From Aristolochia californica (lineage: Eukaryota; Streptophyta; Magnoliopsida; Piperales; Aristolochiaceae): a stretch of DNA of 64,000 bases. Of the stretch, positions 21,261-31,703 are shown one piece after another. The notes beneath the pieces are model-generated. The model had not been told where the DNA came from. It saw only the letters and a list, made by a program, of their open reading frames with translations, and made no database searches. Location: assembly GCA_029961685.1 (NCBI GenBank), contig JARWKL010000008.1:28211619-28275618 (forward strand). Direction: 5' to 3'. A program made the translations under genes and the position numbers. How positions within the stretch are numbered: the first letter of the stretch is position 1; every line of letters starts with the position of its first letter.

Positions 21261-22676
21261 CTATCTTTAGAATTAATGTTCTGTCTTTGAGGGCAAGTGT
21301 AGGCTAAGTGTTCTGTCTAACAAAACATTAAAAGATAGAAGCGTTTTAGGAACTACCTTCTGGACGTTTTTACAACTATCTTTTCCTTCTCTTACGATTG
21401 CTTTCATGCTTATACTTTTCATAATATTAGGCATCATTCTTGTTACCTTAATACTTACTGCTTTCATTGTGTGTTGAGTATTTTCGTTTTCGTTCATATT
21501 TACTACTTTATTTTAAGACGTTATTGCAGAAAGGTATATAAGGCTGGAAACTACTGGGTGAGGGCTAAGCCCTGACAAACGCCTCTGCCTCAGTTGAGCC
21601 AAGCATTGCTCTCGGTTGTCACAAGGCCACTGTACCTTTTTATATATATTTGGTTAATTAATAAGATAATAAAACGGTTTTTGAGATTTGTTTTGCGAAT
21701 ATTACCTATATATTACTTATACTTAGGATTATTATATAATGGCTTAAGAGATTATTGTGCAATATCATAGGAACTTATAGCTACATATTGTTCTTGGTAA
21801 TAATAGCATTACCATTATTTGGATATTTTATATTTCTCCCAAAACAATTAGATAATCTTTTAGCCTCTGATATATTCTTATTCCTGTATATTTTAGCCAG
21901 AATCATAGATAGAACCTTAGATACATCATTTTTATCTTTATAGCTTTAACAATAGTCTTCTGTAATTTAGTTATCTTTAGTTTTGTCTGTTTTACCTTAT
22001 CTTTATTTTCATACAGAAGATTTGTAGAGACTCCTAGGCAAATATTTATACGTAGAGGACAAGTAATTAGAAGAACCCCAAATAATTCACCTCTAAATAC
22101 TCCAGATTAAAGCAGATTAAAGTAGTACCGCTCCGAATTGGTATCTAGAGGGAAGGGAGAGAGGGAGGGAGGGAGGCTAAGTGTTCTGACAGAACATTAA
22201 AAGACAGAAGCGTTTTAGGAACTACCTTCTGGCTAAGTGTTCTGACAGAACATTAAAAGACATAAGCATTTTAGGAACTACGTTCTGGAAGTTTTTACAA
22301 TTATCTTTTCCTTCCCTTACGATTGCTTTCATGCTTATACTTTTCATAATATTAGGTATCGTTCTTGTTACGTTAATACTTACTGCTTTTATTGTGTGTT
22401 GAGTATTTTCGTTTTTGTTCATATTTACTACTTTATTTTAAGACGCTATTATAGAAAGGTCTAGAAGGTTGGAAACTACTGGGTGAGGGCTAAGCCCTGA
22501 CAAACACCTCTGCCTTAGTTGAGCCTAGCGTTGCTCTCGGTTGTCACAACGCCGGTGTACCTTTTTATGTGTATTTGGTTAATTAATAAGATAATAAAAC
22601 ATTTTTTGAGATTTTTTTTGCGAATATTACCTATATATTACTTATACTTAGGATTATTATAAAATACCTTAAGAGA

Positions 22677-22889
22677 TTGTTGTGCAATATTATAGGAACT
22701 TATAGCTACATATTGTTCTTGGTAATAATAGCATTAGAATTATTTGGATGTTTTATATTTCTCCCAGAACAAGTAGATAATCTTTTAGCCTCTGATATAT
22801 TCTTATTCCTTAATATTTTAGCCAGAATCATAGATAGAACCTTAGATACATCATTTTTATCTTTATTGCTTAGCAATAGTCTACTGTAA
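22677..22889 (+). CDS. Leader frame B second half, array 2 unit 2
   Basis: An open hydrophobic frame (NIIGTYSYILFLVIIALELF, then LPEQVDNLLASDIFLFLNIL) without a clear ATG. The TGA that normally ends B is lost here (TCA in place of TGA), so the frame runs on. Conserved residues include GTYSY and LPEQ. Any start would be non-AUG or by frameshift from the first half. Confidence 0.25.
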   Translation: MLCNIIGTYSYILFLVIIALELFGCFIFLPEQVDNLLASDIFLFLNILARIIDRTLDTSFLSLLLSNSLL

Positions 22890-23715
22890 TTTTGTTATCT
22901 TTAGTTTTGTCTGTTTTACCTTATCTTTATATTCATACAGAAGATTTGTAGAGACTCCTAGGCAAATATTTATACCTAGAAGACAAGTAATTAGAAGAAC
23001 CCCAAATAATTCACCTTTAAATACTCCAGATTAACGTAGATTAATGTAGTACCCCTCCGAATTGGTATCTAGAGGGAGGGAGGGAGGGAGGGAGGGAGGC
23101 TTAGTGTTCTGACAGAACATTAAAGACAGAAGCGTTTTAGGAACTACCTTCTGGAAGTTTTTACAACTATCTTTTCCTTCTCTTACGATTGCTTTCATGC
23201 TTATACTTTTCATAATATTAGGCATCGTTCTTGTTACCTTAATACTTACTGCCTTTATTGTGTGTTGAGTATTTTCGTTTTTGTTCATATTTACTACTTT
23301 ATTTTAAGACGTTATTACAGAAAGGTATATAAGGCTGGAAACTACTGGGTAAGGGCTAAGCCCTGACAAACGCCTCTGTCTCAGTTGAGCCAAGCGTTGC
23401 TCTCGGTTGTCACAACACCGCTGTACCTTTTTATGTATATTTGGGTAATTAATAAGATAATAAAACAGTTTTTGATATTTGTTTTGCGAATATTACCTAT
23501 ATATTTCTTATACTTAGGATTATTATATAATACCTTAAGAGATTATTGTGCAATATCATAGGAACTTATAGCTACATGTTGTTCTTGGTCATAATAGCAT
23601 TAGAATTATTTATATATTTTATATTTCTCCCAGAACAAGTAGATAATCTTTTAGCCTCTGATATATTCTTATTCCTTAATATTTTAGCCAGAATCATAGA
23701 TAGAACCTTAGATAC

Positions 23716-23901
23716 ATGATTTTTATCTTTATAGCTTTAACAATATTCTTCTGGAATTTAGTTATCTTTAGTTTTGTCTGTTTTACCTTATCTTTATATT
23801 CGTACATAAGATTTGTAGAGACTCCTAGGCAAATTATTATACCTAGAAGACAAGTAATTAGAAGAACCCTAAATAATTCACCTCTTAATACTCCAGATTA
23901 A
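23716..23901 (+). CDS. Leader ORF C, array 2 unit 3
   Basis: A full 61-residue frame with anchor MIFIFIALTIFFWNL and tail VETPRQIIIPRRQVIRR. The start overlaps the stop of frame B. Two replacements (C to W, R to I) look like post-integration drift. Confidence 0.4.
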   Translation: MIFIFIALTIFFWNLVIFSFVCFTLSLYSYIRFVETPRQIIIPRRQVIRRTLNNSPLNTPD

Positions 23902-24852
23902 AGCAGATTAAAGTAGTACCCCTCCGAATTGGTATCTAGAGGGAGGGAGGGAGGGAGGCTAAGTGTTCTGACAGAATATTAAGGACAGAAGTGTTTTAGG
24001 AACTACCTTCTGGCTAAGTGTTCTGACAGAAAATTAAAAGACAAAAACGTTTTAGGAACTACCTTCTGAAAGTTTTTACAACTATCTTTTCGTTCTCTTA
24101 CGATTGCTTTCATGCTTATACTTTTCATAATACTAGGCATCGTTCTTGTTACCTTAATACTTACTGCTTTTATTGTGTGTTGAGTATTTTCGTTTTTGTT
24201 CATATTTACTACTTTATTTTAAGACGTTATTATAGAAAGGTATATAAGGCTGGAAACTACTGGGTGAGGGCTAAGCCCTGACAAACGCCTTTGCCTCAGT
24301 TGAGCCAAGCATTGCTCTTGGTTGTCACAACGCCGTTGTACCTTTTTATGTATATTTAGTTAATTAATAAGATAATAAAACAGTTTTTGAGATTTGTTTT
24401 GCGAATATTACCTATATATTACTTATACTTAGGATTATTATATAATACCTTAAGAGATTATTGTGCAATATGATTGGAACTTATAGGTACATATTGTTCT
24501 TGGTAATAATAGCATTAGAATTATTTGGATATTTTATATTTCTCCCAGAACAAGTTTATAATCTTTTAGCCTCTGATATATTCTTATTCCTTAATATTTT
24601 AGCCAGAATCATAGATAGAACCTTAGATACATGATTTTTATCTTTATAGCTTTAACAATAGTGTTCTGTAATTTAGTTATCTTTAGTTTTGTCTGTTTTC
24701 CTTATCTTTATATTCATACAGAAGATTTGTAGAGACTCCTAGGCAAATATTTATACCTAGAAGACAAGTAATTAGAAGAACCCCAAATAATTCACCTCTA
24801 AATACTCCAGATTAAAGCAGATTAAAGTAGTACCCCTCCGAATTGGTATCTA

Positions 24853-24918
24853 GAGGGAGAGAGAGAGAGAGGGAGGGAGGGAGAGAGAGAGAGAGTGAGA
24901 TGGAGAGAGAGAGAGAGC
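24853..24918. repeat. GA/GGGA microsatellite closing array 2
   Basis: A tract of GAGAGA and GGGA repeats joins the last truncated PBS to protease sequence. A similar (GA)n tract sits at the same join at 54789-54817. Confidence 0.8.
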
Positions 24919-24929
24919 AGCCTATCCAT

Positions 24930-25295
24930 AATAGGATACATAACACTAAGTTAGAAATTATGGCCAGAAAAATAGAAAACTGTGAATTACTCTCCTCAAA
25001 TATAGATTAGATACAATCGAAAAAGACTCCTTTGATGGGATTACTGTTGGCATAGAAGACCCAGAAACTTTCTACGTCCGCAACCAAGACATATCTTTTT
25101 CTAGCATACTTGTCAGGGCCAAGATTGTTTTCCCTAATAAACAATCCTTAATATTAGATGCCTTAGTAGACTCTGGCTGTACAAAATGTATCATCCATAG
25201 AAGACTCGTTCCCCCTCGATGAAGGAAAGATCCAATTCTTTACCAACTGCTCCAGTTTTTCTGGATCTTATTCTTTACCTTTGACATGGGTTAGA
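24930..25295 (+). pseudogene. Pararetrovirus coiled-coil and protease fragment
   Basis: The region encodes ARKIENCE (coiled-coil), EDPETF and the protease core DALVDSGCTKCIIHRR. A deletion near 25218 removes the following residues present at 55115-55190. The frame ends at SLPLTWVRA, where an inverted leader piece begins. Frame breaks make it non-functional. Confidence 0.8.
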
Positions 25296-25296
25296 G

Positions 25297-25430
25297 CATT
25301 GCTAATATACTTTTATGTATTATGTATTAAACACACACCATCTATAAAACTTAGGAAACAATAAACGCAGTAAGTACTAAAGCGATAAGAACAATTCCTA
25401 AGGTTATGAAAAGCACAAGCATAGAGATTT
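25297..25430 (-). other. Inverted leader fragment between protease and leader
   Basis: About 130 bases match the minus-strand leader around micro-ORF A (for example 60330-60440), while the flanks read on the plus strand. The same inverted insert lies at 55297-55405, so the rearrangement was duplicated after it formed. Confidence 0.75.
25351..25422 (-). CDS. Leader micro-ORF A, divergent inverted copy
   Basis: 72 nt, 23 residues starting MLVLFITLGIVLIALVL, TAA stop. Length, hydrophobicity and LGIVL core match the plus-strand array copies despite many third-position differences. Confidence 0.4.
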   Translation of the reverse strand: MLVLFITLGIVLIALVLTAFIVS

Positions 25431-25485
25431 TTTTAGGTTCCTATATATTCTTAATTATTAATATTATAGTTAGAATCGTAGATAC

Positions 25486-25671
25486 ATGATCTTTGTCTTT
25501 ATAGCCTTAGTAATAGTTTTCTGTAATTTGGTTATTTTTAGTTTTATCTGTTTTACTTTGTCTTTATATTCTTATAGAAGATTCGTAGAAACCCCTAGGC
25601 AAATCTTTATACCTAGAAGACAAATAGTAAGGAGACCTGCAAATCATTCAGCTTTAAATACTCCAGATTAA
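25486..25671 (+). CDS. Leader ORF C, divergent copy upstream of an intact PBS
   Basis: 61 residues: anchor MIFVFIALVIVFCNLVIFS, tail RRFVETPRQIFIPRRQIVRR and end LNTPD. It ends 18 nt before the PBS at 25690. It differs from the array type at many silent positions while keeping the tail nearly invariant. Confidence 0.5.
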   Translation: MIFVFIALVIVFCNLVIFSFICFTLSLYSYRRFVETPRQIFIPRRQIVRRPANHSALNTPD

Positions 25672-25689
25672 TCAGTACCCCCTCCAAAT

Positions 25690-25702
25690 TGGTATCAGAG
25701 CC
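25690..25702 (+). promoter_or_regulatory. Primer-binding site for initiator tRNA-Met
   Basis: TGGTATCAGAGCC is complementary to the 3' end of plant initiator tRNA-Met, the minus-strand DNA primer of caulimovirids. It lies between ORF C and the coiled-coil ORF. Confidence 0.9.
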
Positions 25703-25705
25703 CTA

Positions 25706-26100
25706 AGACCTGGAACCCTCCAAAAAACTAGATTATTTAGACCTTAGACTTCCATCATGATTTGAGATAAAATATATAGGACCTAATTCCCTTAGGTGTC
25801 ATTTCAACAGTGAAGAACATATTTTACACGGGAATAATCCCCAATTAATACTATCACAGATCTTATTATAAGTCTAGGTAATAATCTTCAAACAAAGTAA
25901 CCGAAAAAGAATTCACTTTAACTAAGATACAAGACGAAATTAAGACTTTAAAATTAAAAACAGAAAAACTCTCTGAGAATTTAGACTATCTAAAAAGTAG
26001 TAAAGGATCGCAACAAAATATTGATAAAGAAATAGATTTAATATCCCAGAAATTGAAAGGCATCACAATAGAACCCAAAACCTCCTCAGCTAAAAAACCA
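25706..26100 (+). pseudogene. AUG-less coiled-coil ORF after PBS, broken copy
   Basis: The frame begins just after the PBS and reads LDYLDLRLPS, a TGA, then GPNSLRCHFNSEEHILHGNN. A 1-nt deletion before the first helix gives a TAA near 25900, a lesion shared with the copy at 55680. The helix part follows in another frame (TLKLKTEKLSENLDYLKSSK). Intact counterparts are at 52719-53159 and 59499-59951. Confidence 0.6.
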
Positions 26101-26925
26101 TGGCACTTTCACAGCAAGGTGAAGGATTTACCTCGGAAATAGAAAGTTCTTCTAGAAACCTTAATATAAAAGACAGAATAACAGGAAGGAGAAGTGTAGA
26201 CCAAAGAGATATACAATTAGACGAAATAATAGATATAGATCAAGACATTACTATATTTAGCAATAACCAATTAAACCTTCTTAACCCCAGACAATTATAT
26301 AGAACATGACCATTAAACTTTCATACCGGATTATTTAGACATTACCGAGAAATCCAGATTAGTTGTGTAGGACAAGATTCTATTAACATTAACTTAATAG
26401 CAGAACAAGCCTTTAAAGAAATAGGGGTAAAAGGATTCATTTAGGTCTGATTGTAATAGGGGTAAAAGGATTAGGAAGAAATCATCTAGGAACTAAAACC
26501 TTACTTAGTATCTACGATGATAGATGGGCAGACCCTAAAAAGGCAATGTTAGGAATCACTGAGGTAGATATGAATCAAAATGGAGGAATATTTTATTGCT
26601 CCCCAGACTTCCTTATTGGAATACAAGATTTTAGAAAATATATCAAAATAGGTATTCAGACAAAAGGATATGAATCCTTTGTAGGAAACAATCTTTTATT
26701 GTGTATTGAATTCTTAAGAAGGTGTACTTGTTCTGGCACTACTAGGTTCAAGGTTAAAATAGATGATGTAGTTAATTTAATAGGAAACAAAGGAATAAAA
26801 TTAATTAAGCCTATTAAATATTCTCCAGACATTTTAGTAGAATTAGAATGGAACCTTAAATTTATAGAAGAAAAAATAATCAGTCCTGAAGAAAGTATCA
26901 TGTACACAGATACTAAAGGTAAATC
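26100..26925 (+). pseudogene. Pararetrovirus movement protein, copy B'
   Basis: Starts MALSQQGEGFTSEIESSSRN in a good Kozak context (CCATGG), overlapping the coiled-coil frame. A stop follows LYRT (near 26307), and a short duplication gives GVKGFI/GVKGLGR. The core ORF (26546 on) holds MNQNGGIFYCSPDF and [13 protein letters not shown], the 30K-superfamily MP. It is cut at about 26920 by the host-like exon block of the third unit. Confidence 0.85.
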
Positions 26926-27360
26926 ATGGGCATCCAAACAAGAGAATCGATCTTTTAGTCCCATTCCACTTCTTGGGTAAATCTTCCTCAACGTCCGTCA
27001 TTTCTGAATAACTGGTGCGCCCAACACTGTCAATAATACCATACGGTTTGACATTGTGCACAGCCCCTTTAGGGAAAAACCTCACGGAAGGGAGCCAGTC
27101 CTGGTTATGAAAAAGCTGAGTCTCATCCCGCTTCAACCACAGATCGTAGCCTCCAGAAAATTGAGACCTGTTAGCCAAAGCCTTCAATTGCTCGTCGGCT
27201 TTGCTGGAAAAGAGAGTTGGGGCTCACTCAACAGCCTCCCACGGTCGCTGAAGCTCAGAAACTGCGGCTCTAAGTTCCGCCCTCTGCCTCATTTCGTAAA
27301 TCTGGCACTCACGGCAAAGACAGGCCTTTAGGAGCTGTTTGGCTTTTTGGGCCTGCTTCC
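26924..27360 (-). pseudogene. Unidentified host-like exon, copy 3
   Basis: Same region as 1355-1790 and 15789-16202, with the stop after PWEAVE as in copy 1. It is joined at its 3' end to pararetrovirus MP/coat sequence, so the third unit lacks the LINE, hAT and spacer parts. Confidence 0.4.
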
Positions 27361-27559
27361 GCTTCCACTGCCATTTCGAGACTCTGCAGAGGTAGGTACA
27401 AGGCCCCCCACCCAGTTTGTCACGAGGTCAGATGAGCCCAAACTCACTTGGGCTAGCGGAACTCCAACTCCCGTGATGGCCTACCTTCAATTCGTCAAAG
27501 GTAGTACAACCTCTCACCCCTTAGATCAACGTTGCAAACTCCTTCCTCTCAAATGAAGC

Positions 27560-27739
27560 ATGAGCAATGAAAAGATAGAAAGACAATGGAATAGGAAGAG
27601 AAAGTAACCTTGTATTAATACTAGAGAAGATTACAAGGAGTGACCGTCCAAGGTGGAAGGCCAGCACTCTACAAAAACTCTCCCTCTCGTCTATGCTGAA
27701 TGAATCTACAAGGGTTGAATGCCTTGGTATTTATAGGCT
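27560..27739 (-). promoter_or_regulatory. LTR-like promoter and leader, copy 3
   Basis: A minus-strand CTATAAATA lies at 27736-27728 with the same leader downstream as in the other two copies. Confidence 0.45.
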
Positions 27740-28130
27740 TCAACCCCTCCCTTCTCTCATGCTTCCGTCCAATGAGAGCAGAGATCCTCCCTTATAAAAT
27801 CTCCTTGATTTGATCCTCCATTCAAATCCCTTGATTTGCTCCTTTTTCTTAAAATTCGTTTTACCATTGTTATTTTCCTTAGTCACTTTGTTAGCCGAAT
27901 CATTCTTTCTCTCATATTCGGTTAACTTTTCAGCATTTGATAAAGCTGAAGCTAATGTCTTTACTTCCAGTGGGCTGAGCAAGAATTGAGAAGACGGGAA
28001 GTAAAGACATTAGCTTCAGCTTTATCTACTGCTGAAAAGTTAACCGAATATGAGAGAAAGAATTATTCGGCTAACAAAGTGCCTAAGTAAAATAACAATG
28101 GTAAAACAAATTTTAAGAAGAAGGAGAAAG
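27740..28130. repeat. Inverted repeat of gypsy gag, copy 3
   Basis: Arms at about 27845-27970 (minus) and 27999-28125 (plus) with the same short spacer. Pairing of the two arms is closest in this copy (GCTAATGTCTTTACTTCC against GGAAGTAAAGACATTAGC). Confidence 0.75.
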
Positions 28131-28640
28131 GGGAGAAGAAGTCATGGGCAAAGGACGCCAAGGCTAGGCCGGAAGAGAAGAAACAAGGGGACAAACAAAA
28201 AAAGGTCCATTGTTTCATATGCGAGGGATTGTCTTAGAAAGAGGTTCCTCAATGCTGCTCAAACTGAGGTGAACAATGGAAGGATTGAGCCTAGGTTGGG
28301 CTCCTTAACACTTCTCCATGCTGTTGTCCGTTCAAAGGAGGAGAAGGCTGCTCCACTTCTGGTAAGTCCCTTAAGAGAACATCTTTTTATCTCTCTAACA
28401 CTTGCTGGACGTATTGTTAGAGCAGTGGTGGACACTGGCGCCACCCACAACTTCCTTTCGTCGGAGGAGGCTAGGCGCCTAAATATACGAGGAGAGAAAG
28501 ATGGGAGCAAAATGAAAGCTGTAAATTCTGCTGCTCGTGAAGTCCAAGGCATTGCCAAGAACGTCCCGGTGGAGATAGGCAAGTGGGTTGGATTTCTGAA
28601 TTTTACTATTGTTGTCATGGATGATTTCAATGTGATTTAG
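28050..28640 (+). pseudogene. Ty3/gypsy gag tail and protease, copy 3
   Basis: One 196-codon frame joins a shifted gag tail to RKRFLNAAQTEVNN, a spacer and the protease (VVDTGATHNFLSSEEARR to VMDDFNVI). It stops at a TAG where other copies read LGMEFF. DTG is intact, but the upstream gag part is out of frame. Confidence 0.85.
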
Positions 28641-29300
28641 GGAATAGAGTTTTTCACGGTTTGTAAGGCATTTGTAATGCCGCATGTTGGGGTAATGGGG
28701 ATTATGGACGAGCAAAGTCCTTATACTATTTCTGAACTTGACAACAATGATGTAACAAAAAAGGACTTAATGCTATCAGCCCTCTAGCTTAAGAAAGGTC
28801 TTAAGCAAGGCTGCTCTACTTACATTGCTTTTATTTGTGCTGGTAGAGGTCATGCCTACCCCTAAAGAGATACAAGCCGTACTGCATGAATATAGAGATG
28901 TCATGCCTGAACAACTTCCAGCGAGGTTACCACCTAGGAGAGGGGTGGACCATGCATAGAGCTTGAGCCCGGAGTAAGAAAGCCAGTACAAGCTCCATAC
29001 CGATTGGCGCCCAAAGAGCTGGATGAACTGCGAAGACAACTCAGTGAGCTGTTGGACGCTGGGTTCATAAGGCCAAGCAAAACACCTTATGGGGCCCCTA
29101 TACTATTTCAGACTAAGAAGGATGGAAGTATGAGACTATGCATCGATTGTAGGGCGCTCAACAAGGTAACTATAAAGAATAAGTACCCTATTCCTCTTAT
29201 TGCAGATCTCTATGATCAGTTGAAAGAGGCGCAAGTTTTCTCCAAATTGGATTTGCGAAGTGGTTTTTACAAAATTCGGATTGCTGAAGGAGACGATCTG
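28641..29300 (+). pseudogene. Ty3/gypsy protease end and RT N-terminus, copy 3
   Basis: Linker sequence with stops leads to the RT ORF at 29004: [41 protein letters not shown] and [18 protein letters not shown]. It is cut at about 29298 before the catalytic box by inverted pararetrovirus Cys-rich sequence. Confidence 0.85.
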
Positions 29301-29499
29301 AAGAATCTAAAGGTGCATTTTGGATACTTACTATGCTATAAATAGATTCCGTATCTGACATGTATTCATCTACTTCTATGAGATCTTGTTGGACATTTTC
29401 TACAAGGGTGGATCCCTTAGAGTTAATGTTTTGTCTTTTGGGACAGGTGTTGGCTAAGTGTTCTGTTTGGCCACAAATATAGCAAGAAAGTTTATTCTT
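29300..29499 (-). pseudogene. Pararetrovirus zinc knuckle and Cys-rich start, inverted copy D
   Basis: Minus-strand sequence covers the coat zinc knuckle (about 29445-29490) and the start of the following domain ([14 protein letters not shown]). It ends at the gypsy RT join. A TAA between the knuckle and the upstream coat ORF (near 29502) breaks the frame. Confidence 0.75.
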
Positions 29500-30669
29500 T
29501 TAGGTTCTTTTTGGGTTAAATCTTCTAACATGTCTATCTTTGTTTAAATATGGTTTCCTACTTTTGAATCTACGGATAAAGTATCCTTTCTTGAAGTATT
29601 TTTTATGTTTTCTTAGTTTCTGTCCCGAGTCTTTTAGACCATAAGCTTGGGTAGTATATATCTGCTTACAGAACCCATAATCATCTCCTTTAAGTTGTCT
29701 TTGTATTTGAATGTCTGTACATTTTTCTTGAAGGATAGTCATAATAAACTTGGTTCTTTGTCCTATTGAATACACTGCTGTAGGATTTGTTGTTTCTACG
29801 TTTTGCCATTTATCATATATTTCTTTTCCTAGTGCTCCTGGTAATTTCCTAAATAACTTTGTGCCTAAGTCTTTGTTGAAAGCATTTCCTGAAACACAGG
29901 TATAATAAAAGTAATCTTGGAGAAATTTCTTAACATATTTATAATTATGTAAACTAAGTTGCTCTAAATAAACTACTGCATCTTTTTGTAATGTTACAAA
30001 TCCTAGATTAGGGTCATCTCCTGTTACTAATTGATAAACATTATTAACAAAATTATAGGGATTGGATCCTAGGCTCATTAGATGGCCAAATTCTTCTGGA
30101 TTCCCTCTTTTATAACTTTCCCATAAAGCTTTTACGCTTTCTCCTAAAAATGTCTCCAAGTATATGTACATTTCTTCTACATCTTGAGACTGAAAGTTTT
30201 GAATATAGTCTGACACTACCTGATTTTTCCAAAGGTCTAATACTGTTGTCCATTCTTGGGGATCATGGGCTGAAAGATTAAAAAAATTTCCTTTGCCCAT
30301 TTCTTGAAACTTTATAGGTCTTTCTATTTCTTTTCTTTTTCCTTTGGGACCTATCTTGTGATCAAAAGTTACAGGGTCACTATAAGGAATCCTTGGCATA
30401 TTACCAGAATAATATACTTCCCTTGGAGGTTCTGTTTGGACGGAAACTTGAACTAAGCCTGTATGTACTACTGCTTCAGGCAAAGTCTGGGAGTGTTGGA
30501 TAGGAACTTCTGTTAGGGCTTCATCTATTTCTTCGTAGCATAACAATTTATTATCTAATTTGACTATGGAGTTGTCTATCTGTTGTTCAAGGGCAAGAAT
30601 TGTAGAATTATTGGGTTGTTTACAGCTTCCTGGAACTTTACAGGGACAAGATGTTGATTCTGATACCAA
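29500..30669 (-). pseudogene. Rearranged pararetrovirus ORF: post-protease linker fused in frame to coat
   Basis: 389 codons. Residues 1-80 are the linker that normally lies between protease and RT (SCPCKVPGSCKQPN, ALEQQIDN, VQVSVQTEP). From residue 81 the frame is coat protein starting PREVYYSGNMPRIPYSDP through YNFVNNVYQLVTGDDPNLG to RRFNPKRT. The fusion removes MP and the coat acidic N-terminus. The ORF starts directly at a truncated PBS (30659-30668). This looks like a deleted or template-switched genome rather than normal order, yet it keeps a long open frame. Confidence 0.8.
30659..30668 (-). promoter_or_regulatory. Truncated tRNA-Met primer-binding site
   Basis: On minus, TGGTATCAGA is followed by linker coding sequence instead of GCC. 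The deletion breakpoint lies within the PBS. Confidence 0.75.
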
Positions 30670-30679
30670 TTTAAAGGGG

Positions 30680-31380
30680 GTACTAATTTAATTTAATCTA
30701 GTCTGGAGTATTTAAAGGTGAATTATTACGAGATTTTCTTATTACTTGCCTTCTAGGTATAAATATTTGCCTAGGGGTTTCTACTACTCTTCTGTAGGAA
30801 TAAAGGATAATATAAGACAGATAATACTAAATATGAAAATATTACAAATAACTATTGTTAATGCTATAAAAACAAAGATCATGTATCTAATATTCTACCT
30901 ATAGTATTAGCAATTAAAAATATGTAAGAAACTAAAAGGTTTTCTAATTGTTATGGCAGGAAAACAAAGTAATTAAATAATTCAACCACTAATATAAATA
31001 AAAACAGGATACTAGTATAAGTTCCTATATTTTAAATCTTCTACCGTAATATATGGAGTTGTAAAAAATAGCTAGATATATATAGTATATAGGTAATATG
31101 GGTAAGATTATTCTAAAAAACTGTCTTAATATTTTATTAACTAACCAAATAAACATAAAAGTATAGCAGCGTTGTGCTTCCGGGAGCAACGCTTGGCTCC
31201 GAAGAGGCAGAGGCATTTGTCAGCCCTCACCCAGCAGTTTCCAGCCTCATATACCCTTATGTATAAACACAAAAACAAACACCAAGCCACACAATCTATA
31301 AAACTTAGCAGACAATAAAAACAGTGAGGATTAAACAGATAAGAACAATACCTAAAGTTATAAAAAGCACAAGCATGGAG
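30680..31380 (-). promoter_or_regulatory. Pararetrovirus leader, copy D
   Basis: Minus-strand leader with degraded frames C and B (start MFIWLVNKILRQFF at 31156) and the GCCAAGCGTTGCTCC block. The GCCTCTGCC/CAGTTTCC block has lost seven bases of the GGGCTTAG part. Micro-ORF A is at 31305-31376. It is one of three minus-strand leaders in the window. Confidence 0.7.
31305..31376 (-). CDS. Leader micro-ORF A, copy D
   Basis: 23 residues starting MLVLFITLGIVLICLIL, TAA stop. It keeps frame even though frames B and C in the same leader have decayed. Confidence 0.4.
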   Translation of the reverse strand: MLVLFITLGIVLICLILTVFIVC

Positions 31381-31703
31381 ATGATTACGAAAAATAAGTA
31401 AGAAGTGTAATTCCCGAGGGGTTTATCTTTAGATCAAAGTTGTTTAGATCTTTATGCTTACTCCTTCAGGTATGGGAAACCCAAGACACAGAGAGGTGTG
31501 CAATTTCCTAGCATTAAGCTTCTGCCACGGGCTCCAACATTTTGTCCCAAGAAAACAAAGCCCTGAAACCTCCTTGGGTATAAACGGGCAGAAACAAGGG
31601 ACGCATGGACCGTGAAGCATCAAAGGAATACCGCAATGCTTTTACTCTGTGCTTGGGATTAACCCCAGGTTAGGGGAAGGTACAGATCTAAATAGACAGA
31701 GAT
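31381..31703 (-). other. 5' part of viral leader shared with copies F and G
   Basis: The sequence is nearly the same as 53880-54200 and 60430-60760, the stretch between viral TATA box and micro-ORF A. It breaks at about 31703 (after the minus-strand equivalent of AGATCT...CTCTG), where coat-like ORF E begins. Confidence 0.7.

Larger units (their letters stand above)
21262..24852 (+). repeat. Tandem array 2 of pararetrovirus leader units
   Basis: Four units start (GCTAAGTG or GCTTAGTG) near 21303, 22176, 23099 and 23958, periods about 873, 923 and 859. The architecture matches array 1: palindrome, micro-ORF A, conserved hairpin block, frames B and C, truncated PBS, (GGGA)n. The last unit ends in a long GA/GGGA tract. 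The different copy number between the two segmental duplicates shows that the array expands or contracts. Confidence 0.9.

Noticed and set aside
25690..25702. Part of a tRNA gene
   Set aside because: Only the 3' end complement is present; it is a primer-binding site.
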